The position numbers and the translations under genes are program-made. The notes beneath the pieces are model-generated. The model saw only the letters and a program-made list of their open reading frames with translations, was not told the DNA's origin and searched no databases. Positions 11,038 through 22,552 of a DNA stretch of 64,000 nt are shown piece by piece. Origin of the DNA: Agelas oroides (lineage: Eukaryota > Porifera > Demospongiae > Agelasida > Agelasidae); NCBI GenBank assembly GCA_949130485.1, contig OX422187.1, positions 620,001 through 684,000 on the forward strand. Direction: 5' to 3'. Positions within the stretch are counted from its first letter, which is position 1; the number at the start of each line of letters is the position of its first letter.

Positions 11038-11184
11038 GGGATGAGCTAATTATGGTGAGTAAACTTTTCATTGTAAACACTTTGTAATGCTTTACCTACA
11101 TGGTGTTGGCCGAAACGCGTCCTCCGCAGTGCATAACATCTAGGGCTGCCTTTTCAGGGAGATGTGGTCAGATTTTCCACAAAC

Positions 11185-12660
11185 GAGGGGTCCGTCACGA
11201 AAGAAATCTCGTACACTGTCGGCAGAAATCCAAGTGAAATCCAGAAATCCACTGTGAAATCCAGAAATCCACTGTGAAATCCAGAAATCTACTCTGAAAT
11301 CCGGAAATCCACTCTAAAATCCAGAAATCCACCCTGAAATCCGGAAATCCACTCTAAAATCCGGAAATCCAATTCAGGATTCTATGAATCGTACATTACC
11401 GGATTTACGCAGCGTGCACGTGCACCGATTTTCTATGATGTCACCACGACGAATGACTTTTGTTCCCGGCCAATCTTCAGTGAGGTACAAAGGTCATTCT
11501 TCCGAGGTGATGTAATTGCAATTGTCAGTATGACATGTCAACGAACACGCAGTATGCGCATGTATATCTATGACAATCAATGAACACACTGCCTATGCGC
11601 TGCCTGTGACATTGTATTCTGTTGATTGTTCTGCCGAGTAGAATAAAACGAAATCCAGAAGTCTGCTTTGAAATCCAGAAATCCACTGTGAAATCCAGAA
11701 ATCTACTCTGAAATCCGGAAATCCACTCTAAAATCCAGAAATCCACCCTGAAATCCGGAAATCCACTCTAAAATCCGGAAATCCAATTCAGGATTCTATG
11801 AATCGTACATTACCGGATTTACGCAGCGTGCACGTGCACCGATTTTCTATGATGTCACCACGACGAATGACTTTTGTTCCCGGCCAATCTTCAGTGAGGT
11901 ACAAAGGTCATTCTTCCGAGGTGATGTAATTGCAATTGTCAGTATGACATGTCAACGAACACGCAGTATGCGCATGTATATCTATGACAATCAATGAACA
12001 CACTGCCTATGCGCTGCCTGTGACATTGTATTCTGTTGATTGTTCTGCCGAGTAGAATAAAACGAAATCCAGAAGTCTGCTTTGAAATCCAGAAATCCAC
12101 TGTGAAATCCAGAAATCTACTCTGAAATCCGGAAATCCACTCTAAAATCCAGAAATCCACCCTGAAATCCGGAAATCCACTCTAAAATCCGGAAATCCAA
12201 TTCAGGATTCTATGAATCGTACATTACCGGATTTACGCAGCGTGCACGTGCACCGATTTTCTATGATGTCACCACGACGAATGACTTTTGTTCCCGGCCA
12301 ATCTTCAGTGAGGTACAAAGGTCATTCTTCCGAGGTGATGTAATTGCAATTGTCAGTATGACATGTCAACGAACACGCAGTATGCGCATGTATATCTATG
12401 ACAATCAATGAACACACTGCCTATGCGCTGCCTGTGACATTGTATTCTGTTGATTGTTCTGCCGAGTAGAATAAAACGAAATCCAGAAGTCTGCTTTGAA
12501 ATCCAGAAATCCGCTTTGAAATCTAGAAATCCGCTTTGAAATCCAGAAATCCGCTTGAAATCTATTGAAATCCAGAAATCCATTCTGAAATCCGAAATCC
12601 ACGTGAAATCCACTGGATTTCAAAATCTCGTACGCCGAGGCGCACCGTGGCGGACCCCTC
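11185..12660. mobile_element. Non-autonomous element with GAGGGGTCCG ends and an internal tandem array
   Basis: Left end GAGGGGTCCGTCAC and right end GTGGCGGACCCCTC are inverted copies, with AATCTCGTAC just inside both. Nearly the whole interior is a 414 bp tandem repeat. No coding capacity. A clear target duplication was not found. Confidence 0.6.
11233..12613. repeat. 414 bp tandem repeat, about 3.3 copies, with 20 bp sub-repeats
   Basis: Identical blocks recur at a period of 414 bases (for example AAACGAAATCCAGAAGTCTG at 11647, 12061 and 12475). Each unit has a block of GAAATCCAGAAATCCACTCT-type sub-repeats of about 20 bases and a unique part with GTGCACGTGCACCG. The minus-strand frame in each unit is repeat-driven and not a gene. 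Confidence 0.95.
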
Positions 12661-13302
12661 ACTTACAAAGCTCCACCCAACTCCACCCATATTGTGTTGA
12701 AGCCCCACTTCCTTTTACAATGAACTTCATGGTGAAACAAACTTCAATATAGCAAACAGTAAAAGGCGTCTACAATCATTGGACTGGACTAGTGAGCTGG
12801 ACTGGTGGACTAACATTTAATGGGTGATTTGCATTATTGGATCACGTGATTACTTCCACGCCCCTCTGGGGGTCAGCTCCTTCTCGTTCTCCATACAGAA
12901 TGTATGGGAAATGACTACCGTGGTCAATAAGATAGCTTGCCGCTCGTGTACAGCGTGTCCTCCAGTCATCGTTTTTAGATTATCTATTGCAGATACTATA
13001 AGCTCTGCTACAGTATATAGCCTATACGTTGAAGCTGTTCGTACGCGGCAAAAACACAGCAAATTCTACTGCCATGATTGCGGAACAGCGACTAGATCGA
13101 ATAAAAACCGACTTACGCGACTTATACTTCGACAGCTAGCGAAGATGATGTTCCCACGGTTTAACTGCACAGCAGGACCCACACAGTTACTAAGTTGAAA
13201 GTACTGTCGCGGAACCATGACCATCATAGTCCCACCCTCAAATTTTAATGACTCACACACATACAATACACATCCCCACACAACTACAAGCACATACACA
13301 AC
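12661..13302. other. Unassigned sequence
   Basis: Open frames on both strands look random. One plus-strand segment at 13074-13139 reads MIAEQRLDRIKTDLRDLYF from an ATG, but ends at TAG with no donor nearby, so I do not call it. Confidence 0.3.
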
Positions 13303-13874
13303 TAGCCTCGTTCCCAGGCTCTTGTGCGGGGGAGGAGGAAAGAGAGCCTGGTACACACTGTTCGCGCATGCGCCAAGTTCCCATGGTAACCTGCATACTA
13401 CTCCGCTATACTAAAATTACGGTCAATTTCTGTTTACCTGCTGAAAGGCCGCACTGCATGGTTATACTCCCTGCGGGGCACATACGGGCAGTATTGAGGT
13501 CGAAAACAATATCGTTTTGACGGTAACGGTCTGCATTGCTTCGTTCGAGGTGATCAGTGAACTTCAAAGGGAAAGATTGCGTCATTCATGTGCCGCAGCG
13601 TTTAGCTGGAATGGACGAACGCTTGGACAACTCTTGCAAGCGAAGAGCTGAGTACCTTCGTCACTCCCTCATCATCATCTGCAGAGAGGGTGGTCAGTGG
13701 CAGGCATCTTTTATACGGGAGAAGTCGGCGTGCCTCGCGGAGGTTAGTGTAACGGAGCAGATTTTACGGGAATTTCCAAATTCCCAGAAATCCTGGGAAA
13801 ACTGAGCATGCGCAAACAGTGTGTACCAGGCCCTTTTCTCCCCGCCCACGCACAAGAGCCTGGGAACGAGGCTA
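13303..13874. mobile_element. MITE of the TAGCCTCGTTCCCAGGC family carrying a coding fragment
   Basis: Left end TAGCCTCGTTCCCAGGCTC and right end GAGCCTGGGAACGAGGCTA are inverted; the match continues inward through GTGTACCAGG, CAGTGTG and GCATGCGC for about 75 bases. The right half (13557-13805, plus) encodes DCVIHVPQRLAGMDERLDN and a tail ending SQKSWEN stop. A diverged relative of this coding part lies at 19650-20023 on the opposite strand. Likely a non-autonomous element that holds a gene piece or an exon of its parent element. Confidence 0.6.
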
Positions 13875-14504
13875 ATGCACAACCAGAGTCAAGCTGTGCA
13901 CAGAGAGGAACAAGTATCACGGTGCCTGGAAACAGTACATACAAGTATTAATGCTAGCAATACGCCAACTGGTCCACAGAAGCTGGAACGTCCAATCATA
14001 ACTCAGGTCTGTGGTCTTTGTCAACCCCATTCATGGATGGTTAGCTGCCCCACTGTCCACTCTGGTGATAAGCATGTTTCATCAGGAAATCAGTGTACCT
14101 ACATGTACATAGACACAATGACGTCTATAAAGTAGCATGCAGTGGGGAATCATATTTCTTGCAGATGACTCCACACAGAAACTCTAATGCCAATAGTAAC
14201 TAGCTAGATTTAAAGAGCTGTTTGTACAGCAGCTGAAACTGGCTTCATCTCTCTGCACCCACCCATTAATAACGTGTACAGAAAGGCTAGCAGCCAGGCT
14301 TTCAAGCTCGTAGATGCCTGTACGTATGTGTGTGGCCGAGAGAGAAATAACACATCAGATACTTTCAGAGGTGGAAAAGTATTGACACAGAATGCCGAAC
14401 CTCCTACGTGCATGTGCGCATGCGTGTGTGGCTGCATGCATGTGTGGCTCAGACAGAAACAAGAACACATCACATAACTTCAGAGGCTGGAAAAGGGTAG
14501 AGAA
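13875..14504. other. Unassigned sequence
   Basis: No exon, repeat family or RNA gene recognised. Confidence 0.3.
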
Positions 14505-14830
14505 AGCTCACTGAACAGCGGAGACTTTTCACGGTCCCAATTATATGCAAACAATACTTAACAACCCCGATTTGCACTGTTACTCATAGTATACTTATAG
14601 CCTCTGGTTATAGCCTTCCCTACCAGTGTACAGCAAGGGGAAGCTCTGAAAACATACCCATGTTGTGCTCAAACAGATTACGCATGCCACGCCTAATGGA
14701 AATATACCGGAAGCCCTGGGTTAGGGACACCTCGCTATAAGGAACAAAAGTTCCATGGTTCCCAATGGTGTCCGCTAAGGGTTCCAAAGCCAAAAATCCA
14801 TGAACACTTTACCAGTTGAAAGTTTCCACT
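14505..14830. repeat. Pogo-like repeat fragment, related to 24.7-25.0 kb
   Basis: Blocks such as CGGTCCCAA, AACCCCGATTT, TACTCATAGTA and CAGCAAGGGGAAGCTC occur in the same order as at 24820-25030. A degenerate part with GGTGTCCGCTAAGGGTTCCA follows. Together they look like an old copy of the repeat whose end is seen at 24669. Confidence 0.5.
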
Positions 14831-14995
14831 ATATATGGACAGCAGTAGCAATAGGCATAAATGTATTCCTTTCAAAATGCAGGATACCATATTTCCTCAA
14901 TCAGATACTGCAAATCAAGGGCAGTGTCAATCTTAGGGTGGCATTTATTCCTTTGAAAAGATCAAAATTGGAAAATTGATATGTTTCATACTTAC

Positions 14996-15677
14996 AGAAA
15001 ACTTTTGAAATGCTCTGCCTTTGCAGCGTGGGGCAATGAGCAGTGTCAGCTGTTCGATCATGTGCAGCTCTTTCAAGTCCATTTCTGTATAATACAAACA
15101 ACAGGAGATATTGTATATAACTATAATACTATACACTACATCAGAATCTACCACAAGTACTTGCAATAATACGCCCCCCTCTTTTCTACACTGGTTTGTG
15201 TATTAAGTGTGGAGCTGGTGTTTATAATTATCTCAAACCCGCAATTAGTCGTGACTATACACCTCCAGGTTAACGTAAGGCAGATGATATTCATAACTAA
15301 TTTGCTGTGTATAGCTATATATCTGCATGGAAGAGATAGCAACATTGCACTTGTACAGAAGAGAACACAAGACAAGATAAGTCATGTCTACCCTGCATGT
15401 AATAAAATGTACCAGGCTCTCCTCCTTTGCAGTGAAAGTCGGGCAACGATGGTACATGTGGGTCACACACAGGTTGCTGGAATGCTCAAATCAGAACTTA
15501 CTCACCTAGTCCATCATCCAATGCAGAAAGCTCTGCACTTTGTTTTTGCAAAAGACTGAGGATGCTTGCCCTGTTGTGCATTTCTTGTTCAGCAGCCCTC
15601 TGAACTTTTCCCTGTAGTTCTCTCCATCCCTCCATTGTCACAAGTTCAGGGTTTGTGTCGACAATTCCTCTCCAAAA
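14996..15677 (-). CDS. Two linked exons of an unrecognised helical protein
   Basis: Exon 15677-15506 (acceptor CTAATTAG, donor CTAG/GTGAGTAAG) and exon 15084-14996 (acceptor TTATACAG, donor TCT/GTAAGTATG) join in phase 1. They give about 87 residues: FWRGIVDTNPELVTMEGWRE, then a helical stretch with LLQKQSAELSALDDGLE, then MDLKELHMIEQLTLLIAP and RCKGRAFQKFS. Heptad-like leucines suggest a coiled coil. I do not recognise the family and found no further exons nearby. It may belong to a larger minus-strand gene broken up by repeats, or to an element. Confidence 0.4.
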
Positions 15678-15810
15678 CTAATTAGGAAGTAAAAAGTGAC
15701 ACATTGTGGCACATTAATTACAGTGTATTCCATGTGGCCTCATTCCTGGGATCTTTCCCATGAAAGAAGAACAGGGATATACTAGTCTCATTAAATGTAT
15801 CAGAAGTGAG

Positions 15811-16390
15811 TGGAGGGGGAGACAGTGCACAAGTACAGTAAGGGAGAGGGAGGATGAGTGGAGGGGGAGACAGTGTGCGAGTACAGTAAGGGAGAGGGAG
15901 AGTGAGTGGGAGTGAGTGGAGGGGGAGACAGTGTGCGAGTACAGTAAGGGAGAGGGAGGGTGAGTGGAGGGGGAGACAGTGTGCGAGTACAGTAAGGGAG
16001 AGGGAGAGTGAGTGGGAGTGAGTGGAGGGGGAGACAGTGTGCGAGTACAGTAAGGGAGAGGGAGGGTGAGTGGGAGTGAGTGGAGGGGGAGACAGTGTGC
16101 GAGTACAGTAAGGGAGAGGGAGGGTGAGTGGGAGTGAGTGGAGGGGGAGACAGTGTGCGAGTACAGTAAGGGAGAGGGAGGGTGAGTGGGAGTGAGTGGA
16201 GGGGGAGACAGTGTGCGAGTACAGTAAGGGAGAGGGAGGGTGAGTGGGAGTGAGTGGAGGGGGAGACAGTGTGCGAGTACAGTAAGGGAAAGGGAGGGTG
16301 AGTGGGAGTGAGTGGAGGGGGAGACAGTGTGCGAGTACAGTAAGGGAGAGGGAGGGTGAGTGAGTGGAGGGGGAGACAGTGTGCAAGTAC
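15811..16390. repeat. 58 bp minisatellite
   Basis: About ten copies of a GA-rich unit built from AGTGGAGGGGGAGACAGTGT, GCGAGTACAGTAAGGGAG and AGGGAGGGTGAGTGGGAGTG, mostly 58 bases with some shortened. The 222-codon Pro/Ser/Leu frame on the minus strand is a product of the repeat. Confidence 0.95.
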
Positions 16391-16480
16391 TAAAGTCTAC
16401 TGCTCATCTACAATTGACTGGCTCTTTCATTTTAATTTAGCCACGCCTACTCGTTTTGAGTCACCAAACGAACGCCTGAA

Positions 16481-16594
16481 ATGAGCGAGATTCTTCGTGC
16501 GACTGTGATGTACTATATCTCGGTGGTGGCGCCACTTACTGCTGCTTTACACGCAGGGCATATGAAGGCGGCTTTCTACAGTCCAACAAAGCAG
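16481..16594 (+). CDS. Possible N-terminal coding exon (38 codons)
   Basis: ATG at 16481 opens MSEILRATVMYYISVVAPLT followed by AALHAGHMKAAFYSPTKQ, ending at CAG/GTACAA in phase 0. The segment is hydrophobic in its first half and could be a signal anchor. No downstream exon was identified and I do not recognise the protein. Chance open frame is a real alternative. Confidence 0.25.
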
Positions 16595-16854
16595 GTACAA
16601 TTTTGCTACCCACCTCATAGTTGATACCACCGCCGATCTCGTACAGCTCCTACGAATCACAGCTAAAAAACATAGTGTAAACTGTCCTCTCCAACAGCGT
16701 TTCGCCAGCTGCATTCAAGTCAAAATTTTGCATACTGACAGTAGATTGTTAGCTCAATTCTCATCCTGGAAAAGAAGTTGTTCTGGCCATTCTTCGGGTC
16801 GTTTCGTCCGCTCAAAGTTGACCCCAAAATTATCATCCATCACCCACATAAATA

Positions 16855-16917
16855 GCCTTGTTCCCAGCCTCCTCCCCAGCTTTTCAGTTATTAATGTCAC
16901 AGGAGCCTGGGAATGTA
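16855..16917. mobile_element. Tiny TAGCCTYGTTCCCAGGC-type hairpin
   Basis: TAGCCTTGTTCCCAGCCTCC faces GGAGCCTGGGAATG about 25 bases further on. It belongs to the same end family as 13303-13874. Confidence 0.45.
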
Positions 16918-18380
16918 AGTGATCGGCGATTTGCGAACGAGAAAATCGGGGTGTACATTTTGTGAGCATTTCTGTTCCAGCATATAGCTATTGTACTACC
17001 TAAGCTCAGGTATACTGATACTAGGCCATATTGGGACACTTTTTCAGCTTTTGCTTGCCAATTAACGGCACGTTGCTAGGTAAGTATCACAATAGACCTG
17101 TATGTATACTTCAGGGATCGTACTTTTTGCATTCCAAGTTTGAAGTCCAAAGTCCGCAGGATACCCGAGAACGGAGCGACTTTGTTGACGTGGTTCACAT
17201 AGCAAAATTTGGGGGGGTGGTGCCTAATTCGGGACACTTCCGTAAATTGACTGATTCCAAACAGGACTGCCTGTTCTGAGGTCCAGAGGTTATATCGTGG
17301 GTGTCTGCTGCTGAGGGGTGTCTGTTAAGCAGGGTTCCACTGTATGTAGTTTGGTAAATGCTATTAGTATCCGCACCAACTATGCAATTAGTCTTTGCAT
17401 CAATATGCTACGCATGTGTACTATAAACCTACCCAACCTGATCTGAAAATGTCTTTGCGGTGTGGCTATTAAAAGGTCACACATGCGTGCTCTAACAAAT
17501 CTATATAGCCTTTTCTCAAAGCCATCTACATGTCAAAAAATTTTGTTACCTACTTGCCTGCTGTCATTGTCATTCCCAGTACAGGGAGCAGTCCCGCGGT
17601 AAAGGCTGGGTGGATACTATATATTTAAATATCCTTATACTAGGGGTACACGACATGCAGCAAGCCTCGCGCAAAGCAGAACCTGGCGACTACAAACATG
17701 CAATGAATGATATGATTGTAGGAAAAAACATTTTCAAACATAATTGAAGTAGCAAATGCACTTCAATTTCTTTGCATTGCCACTATGATATACTGAATGA
17801 GGTAGACACTATGTGACAGACTGCAACACCCGAGAGTCTCTGAACAGCAGCGGTTGAATGGCATTCATGGAACACAAGGGCCAGTGCATGACTTTCTTTC
17901 GGTAGCATAAATCCCCACAGAGTCCAGAAACTGTTGATTGCTGGAAGTCGAGCTAGATTGCTACGCAGAGGTCGATCATCTATGATACCATTAACCGACC
18001 GATAGAAGATTGACTGGATGTTCACTACAAACTCGTTCGGCTGCTATTGCCATCTAGACTTGAGGTCAAGGATAATACGTCACTTGATCGCTTACGTATT
18101 TACTCTGGTATTTACTCATGCCCACTAACAAATGAAGATCACTTGTGCCAAACTTGCGGGGGGGCCCCCGCCAAAACCTTGACATACATTTGACATTCCC
18201 GGGGCCGAGACTGCAACGCGGCTGCCAGGTACCACCCCGTGACGTCACCACCAGGCGCTGCGTCACGATTACCAAGCCTCACTCCGCTTCACTGCGCTCG
18301 GCAATAATTTTTGACTGAAGAAGTGGGTGGGCAAATAATACATTGTGGGTGGATAACAGGTCCATTCCATTTTGTGCGAG
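16918..18380. other. Unassigned; one pogo-like end near 17342
   Basis: A segment ending ...GGGTGTCTGTTAAGCAGGG then TTCCACTG followed by TA at 17343-17344 is the inverted counterpart of the CAGTGGAACCCCGCTTAACG end at 24669. Otherwise no gene or repeat recognised. Confidence 0.4.
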
Positions 18381-18394
18381 TGATCAAAAATTGT

Positions 18395-18685
18395 GTGTTT
18401 GTGTGTGATATACTGTACAGAGTACTATCAAGCTGAGCTACATAGTACCTGTTTGTTTGTGTGTGATATACTGTACAGAGTACTATCAAGCTGAGCTACA
18501 TAGTACCTGTTTGTTTGTGTGTGATATACTGTACAGAGTACTATCAAGCTGAGCTACATAGTACCTGTTTGTTTGTGTGTGATATACTGAACAGAGTACT
18601 ATCAAGCTGAGCTACATAGTACCTGCTTGTTTGTGTGTGATATACTGTACAGAGTACTATCAAGCTGAGCTACATAGTACCTAGC
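18395..18685. repeat. 58 bp tandem repeat, five copies
   Basis: Units of GTGTGATATACTGTACAGAG followed by TACTATCAAGCTGAGCTACA and TAGTACCTGTTTGTTT repeat at exactly 58 bases. Unrelated in sequence to the array at 15.8 kb. Confidence 0.95.
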
Positions 18686-18902
18686 TATATGGATATCATG
18701 TGAGCATGCATTTAGCATAGTTTTGCTACTTTCTTTTAAGATTTACTGTTTTATTTGCTGGTCATCAGGGGAGTTCCCAGTCTGATCCTCGCACAAGCAC
18801 AGGTTTCGGCTCCTTTAAACTCCCGACCTGTGATTGGCTACAGAAAGGGCGGAGCCACTCCCATATGTACATGGAGTCCAGCTAAGTCTGGTATTCAGCT
18901 GT

Positions 18903-19282
18903 TGTGGTTACATTAGGCCGCACAAAGTTAATTTCCTGTTTCTGGTCCGCGTGCGGGTCAATTTTCTCTGAGCTACTTGACTTACATAATCAGATGTAAT
19001 CAGTATTCAGCATGCAACCACAGTGTTTACACAACCTGCACTCAGTGGCTTCACCATCCAATCTTCTATATTTTGGCTCCTTAGATACACAATTGTCTGC
19101 ATCTTGTAGTCTTGTTTCCAGACCTCACCCTCTACAATGCATTTTGCTGTTTGTACACCATTTCCTTTCGTTTTTGGTTTCCGGAAAAAAAAAACAAAAA
19201 AAAAGCCTGGTGGCCTGGTCATTTTCAAGTGACTTGTAGGACCAGAAACAGGAAATTAACTTTGTGTGGCCTTATGACCACA
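18903..19282. mobile_element. MITE with about 45 bp terminal inverted repeats
   Basis: TGTGGTTACATTAGGCCGCA with CAAAGTTAATTTCCTGTTTC at the left is matched inverted by GAAACAGGAAATTAACTTTG with TGTGGCCTTATGACCACA at the right. The interior has no convincing coding sequence. Confidence 0.75.
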
Positions 19283-19578
19283 ATTATTTTGTACTTAGTT
19301 CTGAACAAAACACTACCAGGGTACGCCGCATGGAGGCCAAGTGGAGGGCATACTTGTAGTAACATCTTCCTCAGCTAAAGCTGAAATAAACTGTACTTTA
19401 GAGATTACTACAAGTAAGGTATTCCTCACACTAGGGTTAGGGTACATAGCCTATGGCATGCAGGCCTGAATGATGCTGCACACTAACAGCCATACAAGCA
19501 AGCACAGTGCAGCAGACAAGGCATGTTTTTTCGTAAATGAACGAGAGCTGTAGCTTCGTGTGTGCAGGCCTGAATGTA

Positions 19579-20023
19579 GCATAATTCCCAGGCTCTCATG
19601 CGTGAGCAGAGAAAAAAGAGCCTGGTACACACTGTGCATGCTCAGCTTCCCCCAGAATTTCTGGGAATTTGGAAATTTCTATAAAATCTGCTCTGTTACA
19701 CTAACCTCCGCAAGGCATGCTGACTTCTCCTGCATGAAAGATGCTTGCTACTGACCATGCTCTGTGTGGACAGTGATGAAAGAGCAATGAAGGCACTCAG
19801 CACTTTGCTTGTAGAAATTATCCATGTGTTCATCCATTCCAGCTAAACGCTGCGGCACATGACTGACACAATCTTCAAAGGTCATTCTGTGTGGCTCTAC
19901 AGACCGTATGGGTACCTTGCCCAGTCTAGGGATGCTTTGTGACCACCAGTCACTATTGCTGAGGGAGAGGACAAGATGTGATGGAAGAGAATTAAAGCTG
20001 GCAGAGAGGAGAAAAAAGGACAT
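19579..20023 (-). pseudogene. Diverged copy of the gene fragment in the 13.3 kb MITE
   Basis: Minus strand: a possible CTCCCTCAG acceptor near 19962, then SDWWSQSIPRLGKVPIRSVE, DCVSHVPQRLAGMDEHMDN and AECLHCSFITVHTEHGQ, where a TAG replaces the tryptophan codon of the 13.7 kb copy. Past the stop the DNA still matches that copy through the GTGTACCAGGCTC terminus near 19620, where a TTCCCAGGCTC end is seen. This copy is longer at its 5' side than the other, so it may be nearer the source gene. Function unknown. Confidence 0.5.
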
Positions 20024-20261
20024 GAGAGTTAGTACCTTACCCTACTGTATGGGGATCTTCAAAGCTAGTTACCTAACAGTATGAAAACCAATTTTAAAAT
20101 TCCTTAACCAATGTGGCTTCAAATAACAAGGTGTGTGGAGTTAATGAAGGTGGTCTTAGGGAGGAAGTAGTATCAATCACAAGATGCTTGGAGCTGCATA
20201 GTACAAACAGCAACGCTCAATTATGAGCCAGCTTTTGTGACTTTTCCCTATCACCCAACCT

Positions 20262-20297
<36 letters not shown>

Positions 20298-20612
20298 GTG
20301 CTGCATGCAAGTTGAGTTGTGCTAGTGCACTAAGAGACAAGAGGAAGTGCAAATGAGGTAACTAAATTCCATAACTCCCACCAGCAGGTGTCTAAGTTGC
20401 CAGGTTACTAAGACACCTACTACTTTAAGAAAACAATTTTTAAAGGAAACCACAAAGAAGGAACTACCAGGTATGCAATTAGCAGTAAGGGCAGTTGCAA
20501 GTAGACCAAGCAATGTGTTTTTTTTTGTATGTACAGTGTTGACAGTTTAACATATGCAAAAAGTGCAAACATGGTAAGTAGGAGCTGAGATGCCACTAAA
20601 GTCAATGATTAT
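20024..20612. other. Unassigned sequence with a short GT repeat at 20264-20291
   Basis: No gene recognised. A single GGGGCGAGCGCAGTGAGCCCC-like end (see 3331 and 26276) lies just after it, at about 20615. Confidence 0.35.
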
Positions 20613-20667
20613 TGGGGCGAGCGCAGTGAGCCCCACACTTGTGGTGAAAATGGAAAATTGTCTATAT

Positions 20668-21300
20668 ATTTATCAGAGAGTCGGTAGACTCTCTATGTAG
20701 GGATTACGCGGACGCGCAATATATGCAATACTTAAGCAAAAGCCGTATAACTTCACCACAAACACGCTAAAAGCTTATTTAAGCGCCCAGGCTTCCTCTT
20801 TGAGTGCGTTTGTGATCAGCAAGACTCATATAGTTGCCCAAATGCCACGCCGAAGACAGTTAAACAAAAAAGTGTGCTTAGCAAAAGTGCCATTTTTCGT
20901 CTTCTTTCTTTCTTTCTTTCTTTTTATAACTTTTGTTCCAACAATGATAACTCAAAAACGGTTCAAGCACTCACCTTGATTTTAGCACGAAACGGATGCT
21001 CATCTCAGCGCGCAGCTTCGGCCTTTCTCATAATTCACGAACGATCACAAACTAGCACTGCCCCTTCTGCCATCCCTGCAGGTGATGTAAGTGGAAAGGT
21101 GTGGTCTACTACTCAACTGGAAGGAATTCGCCCAAAACTCTCCTGCAAGGTTAGAGGGCATGTAAATGTGCCCGTCGTGGAAGTGTTACGTGGGCACATA
21201 AATGCTCCCGTCGCGTGCAAAGATTTAAGTTCCGCGCTACAGTACTTCGAGCTCGTTGATGCGATCAAATACGCAATGGAATAATGTTGGATTTCTACGC
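20668..21300 (+). mobile_element. Hairpin-ended repeat family, copy 1
   Basis: Begins TATCAGAGAGTC with the hairpin AGAGAGTCGGTAGACTCTCT, then TATGTAGGGATT and a conserved body (GCAATACTTAAGCAAAAGCC, CACAAACACGCTAAAAGC, an (TTTC)n tract, GATTTTAGCACGAAACGGAT). Other copies are at 29440-29970 (opposite orientation) and 54307-54960. Alignment of the three ends right after GATA of the complementary strand, where flanks differ. No coding sequence. Confidence 0.7.
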
Positions 21301-21738
21301 AGGACTGCCACATATATGAATAGGTTTTCCTAAGCTGTTCCCAGGCCACTCCCAGATTTTTTCTTGCAGGTTCTCCACAGCTGCAAAATAAAATCTGTCA
21401 ACGGCCAGGGAACCAAGCTACCATAGCCCATGTTCCAAACTGTAGCGAAGTTTAATGAATAAGCTAACAATATTCATAGTTCAATGAATAACATATACAG
21501 CACAAACCCACAAGTGTTAGGTTGAAGCCTGAGTATTTAAACCACTTGCTAGTTATTCTCCATGAATCGTCCAAAGACAGTTCTAGAGTTAGAAAATTTT
21601 TGGAAGACCTCAAGCAAGGTCTACTTACGAAACAGTGTAGTGGTCAGACTACTGTAGAAACTTAGTTCTTTGGTGGCAATGTGATCATTTGGGACCAAGG
21701 CTATGGGCGTGGTACAGCTTAGGATAACCTGTACATAT

Positions 21739-22552
21739 ACAAGTCACAAAAACGTTTTCTGAATGAAAACAAGTGCATGTAGGGATGGAACCCTCAAAAA
21801 CCAACCAAACTAGATGGGAATGACACCACAACAATTTCACACCATCCCTACATCTTGTGCCATTTTGCCAACTATGCTTTGTGTTTGTTAGTTGTGGGTT
21901 GTGGAAGGCAGTGGGATGGGTAGTGCTGGGTGTGGAGTGCATGTTGATGTGCATGGGGGGTGAGTTATGTTGTGGGTGGCTGTGATGTAGTTGCTATGCT
22001 GAGAATGGCAGGTATGGTCTGTCTTGAATTAGTCTTGCAAGCCAGACCCTTTCTGCGCAGCACCGATAGCTTTCAGTATGCGGCACACAGAGGGAAGAAG
22101 TTTGATGTTTGGATTTACAATTTCACTTTAAAGCATTTATGACGATTCTTAGTGCCTTCCTCTGTGTGCCGATACTGAAAGCGATCTGCACTGTGGAACA
22201 GAAAGGGTCTGGCTTGTGAGACTAGTCTTGAATGCAGAAACTGTCGAGTGCATGAGCTGGGTCTGTTGGAGTAAGTGATGTTGTGAAATTTTATTGCTTC
22301 TGAACATGGCAGATATGGATTGTCTTTATGTAAAAGGCTGTGGAGTGAGCAGCGCTAACTACAGCTAGTATTCATTTAGTGGGTGTGAATAGGCTAGAGA
22401 GTTTACTGGTGTGCATAGTTGGCAAAATGGCACAAGATGTAGGGATGGTGTGAAATTGTTGTGGTGTCATTCCCATCTAGTTTGGTTGGTTTTTGAGGGT
22501 TCCATCCCTACATGCACTTGTTTTCATTCAGAAAACATTTTTGTGACTTGTT
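21739..22552. mobile_element. Foldback element with 140 bp inverted arms
   Basis: Arm 21739-21878 (ACAAGTCACAAAAACGTTTT to GGCACAAGATG complement) is inverted almost perfectly at 22413-22552. Each arm contains the CCATCCCTACAT motif. A separate 195 bp element is nested in the loop. Confidence 0.85.
22030..22224. mobile_element. MULE-type MITE with 9 bp target duplication, nested in the foldback
   Basis: Ends TAGTCTTGCAAGCCAGACCC and its inverse extend about 60 bases inward with scattered mismatches (CTTTCTG, GCTTTCAGTAT, GGCACACAGAGG). The flanks are GTCTTGAAT at 22021-22029 and 22225-22233, a perfect 9 bp duplication. Long inverted ends plus a 9 bp duplication fit Mutator-like elements. Confidence 0.8.

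Noticed and set aside
11525..12613. Three near-identical minus-strand frames rich in DFWISG
   Set aside because: They are the 414 bp tandem unit read in one frame; no start context, splice sites or family match.
13074..13139. Plus-strand MIAEQRLDRIKTDLRDLYF start
   Set aside because: Looks protein-like but ends at TAG after 22 codons with no donor; insufficient support.
15718..16386. 222-codon Pro/Ser/Leu-rich frame on the minus strand
   Set aside because: Entirely explained by the 58 bp minisatellite, whose length happens to keep frames open over many units.
18090..18300. CG-rich stretch as a promoter or CpG island
   Set aside because: Short and not followed by a recognisable exon on either strand.
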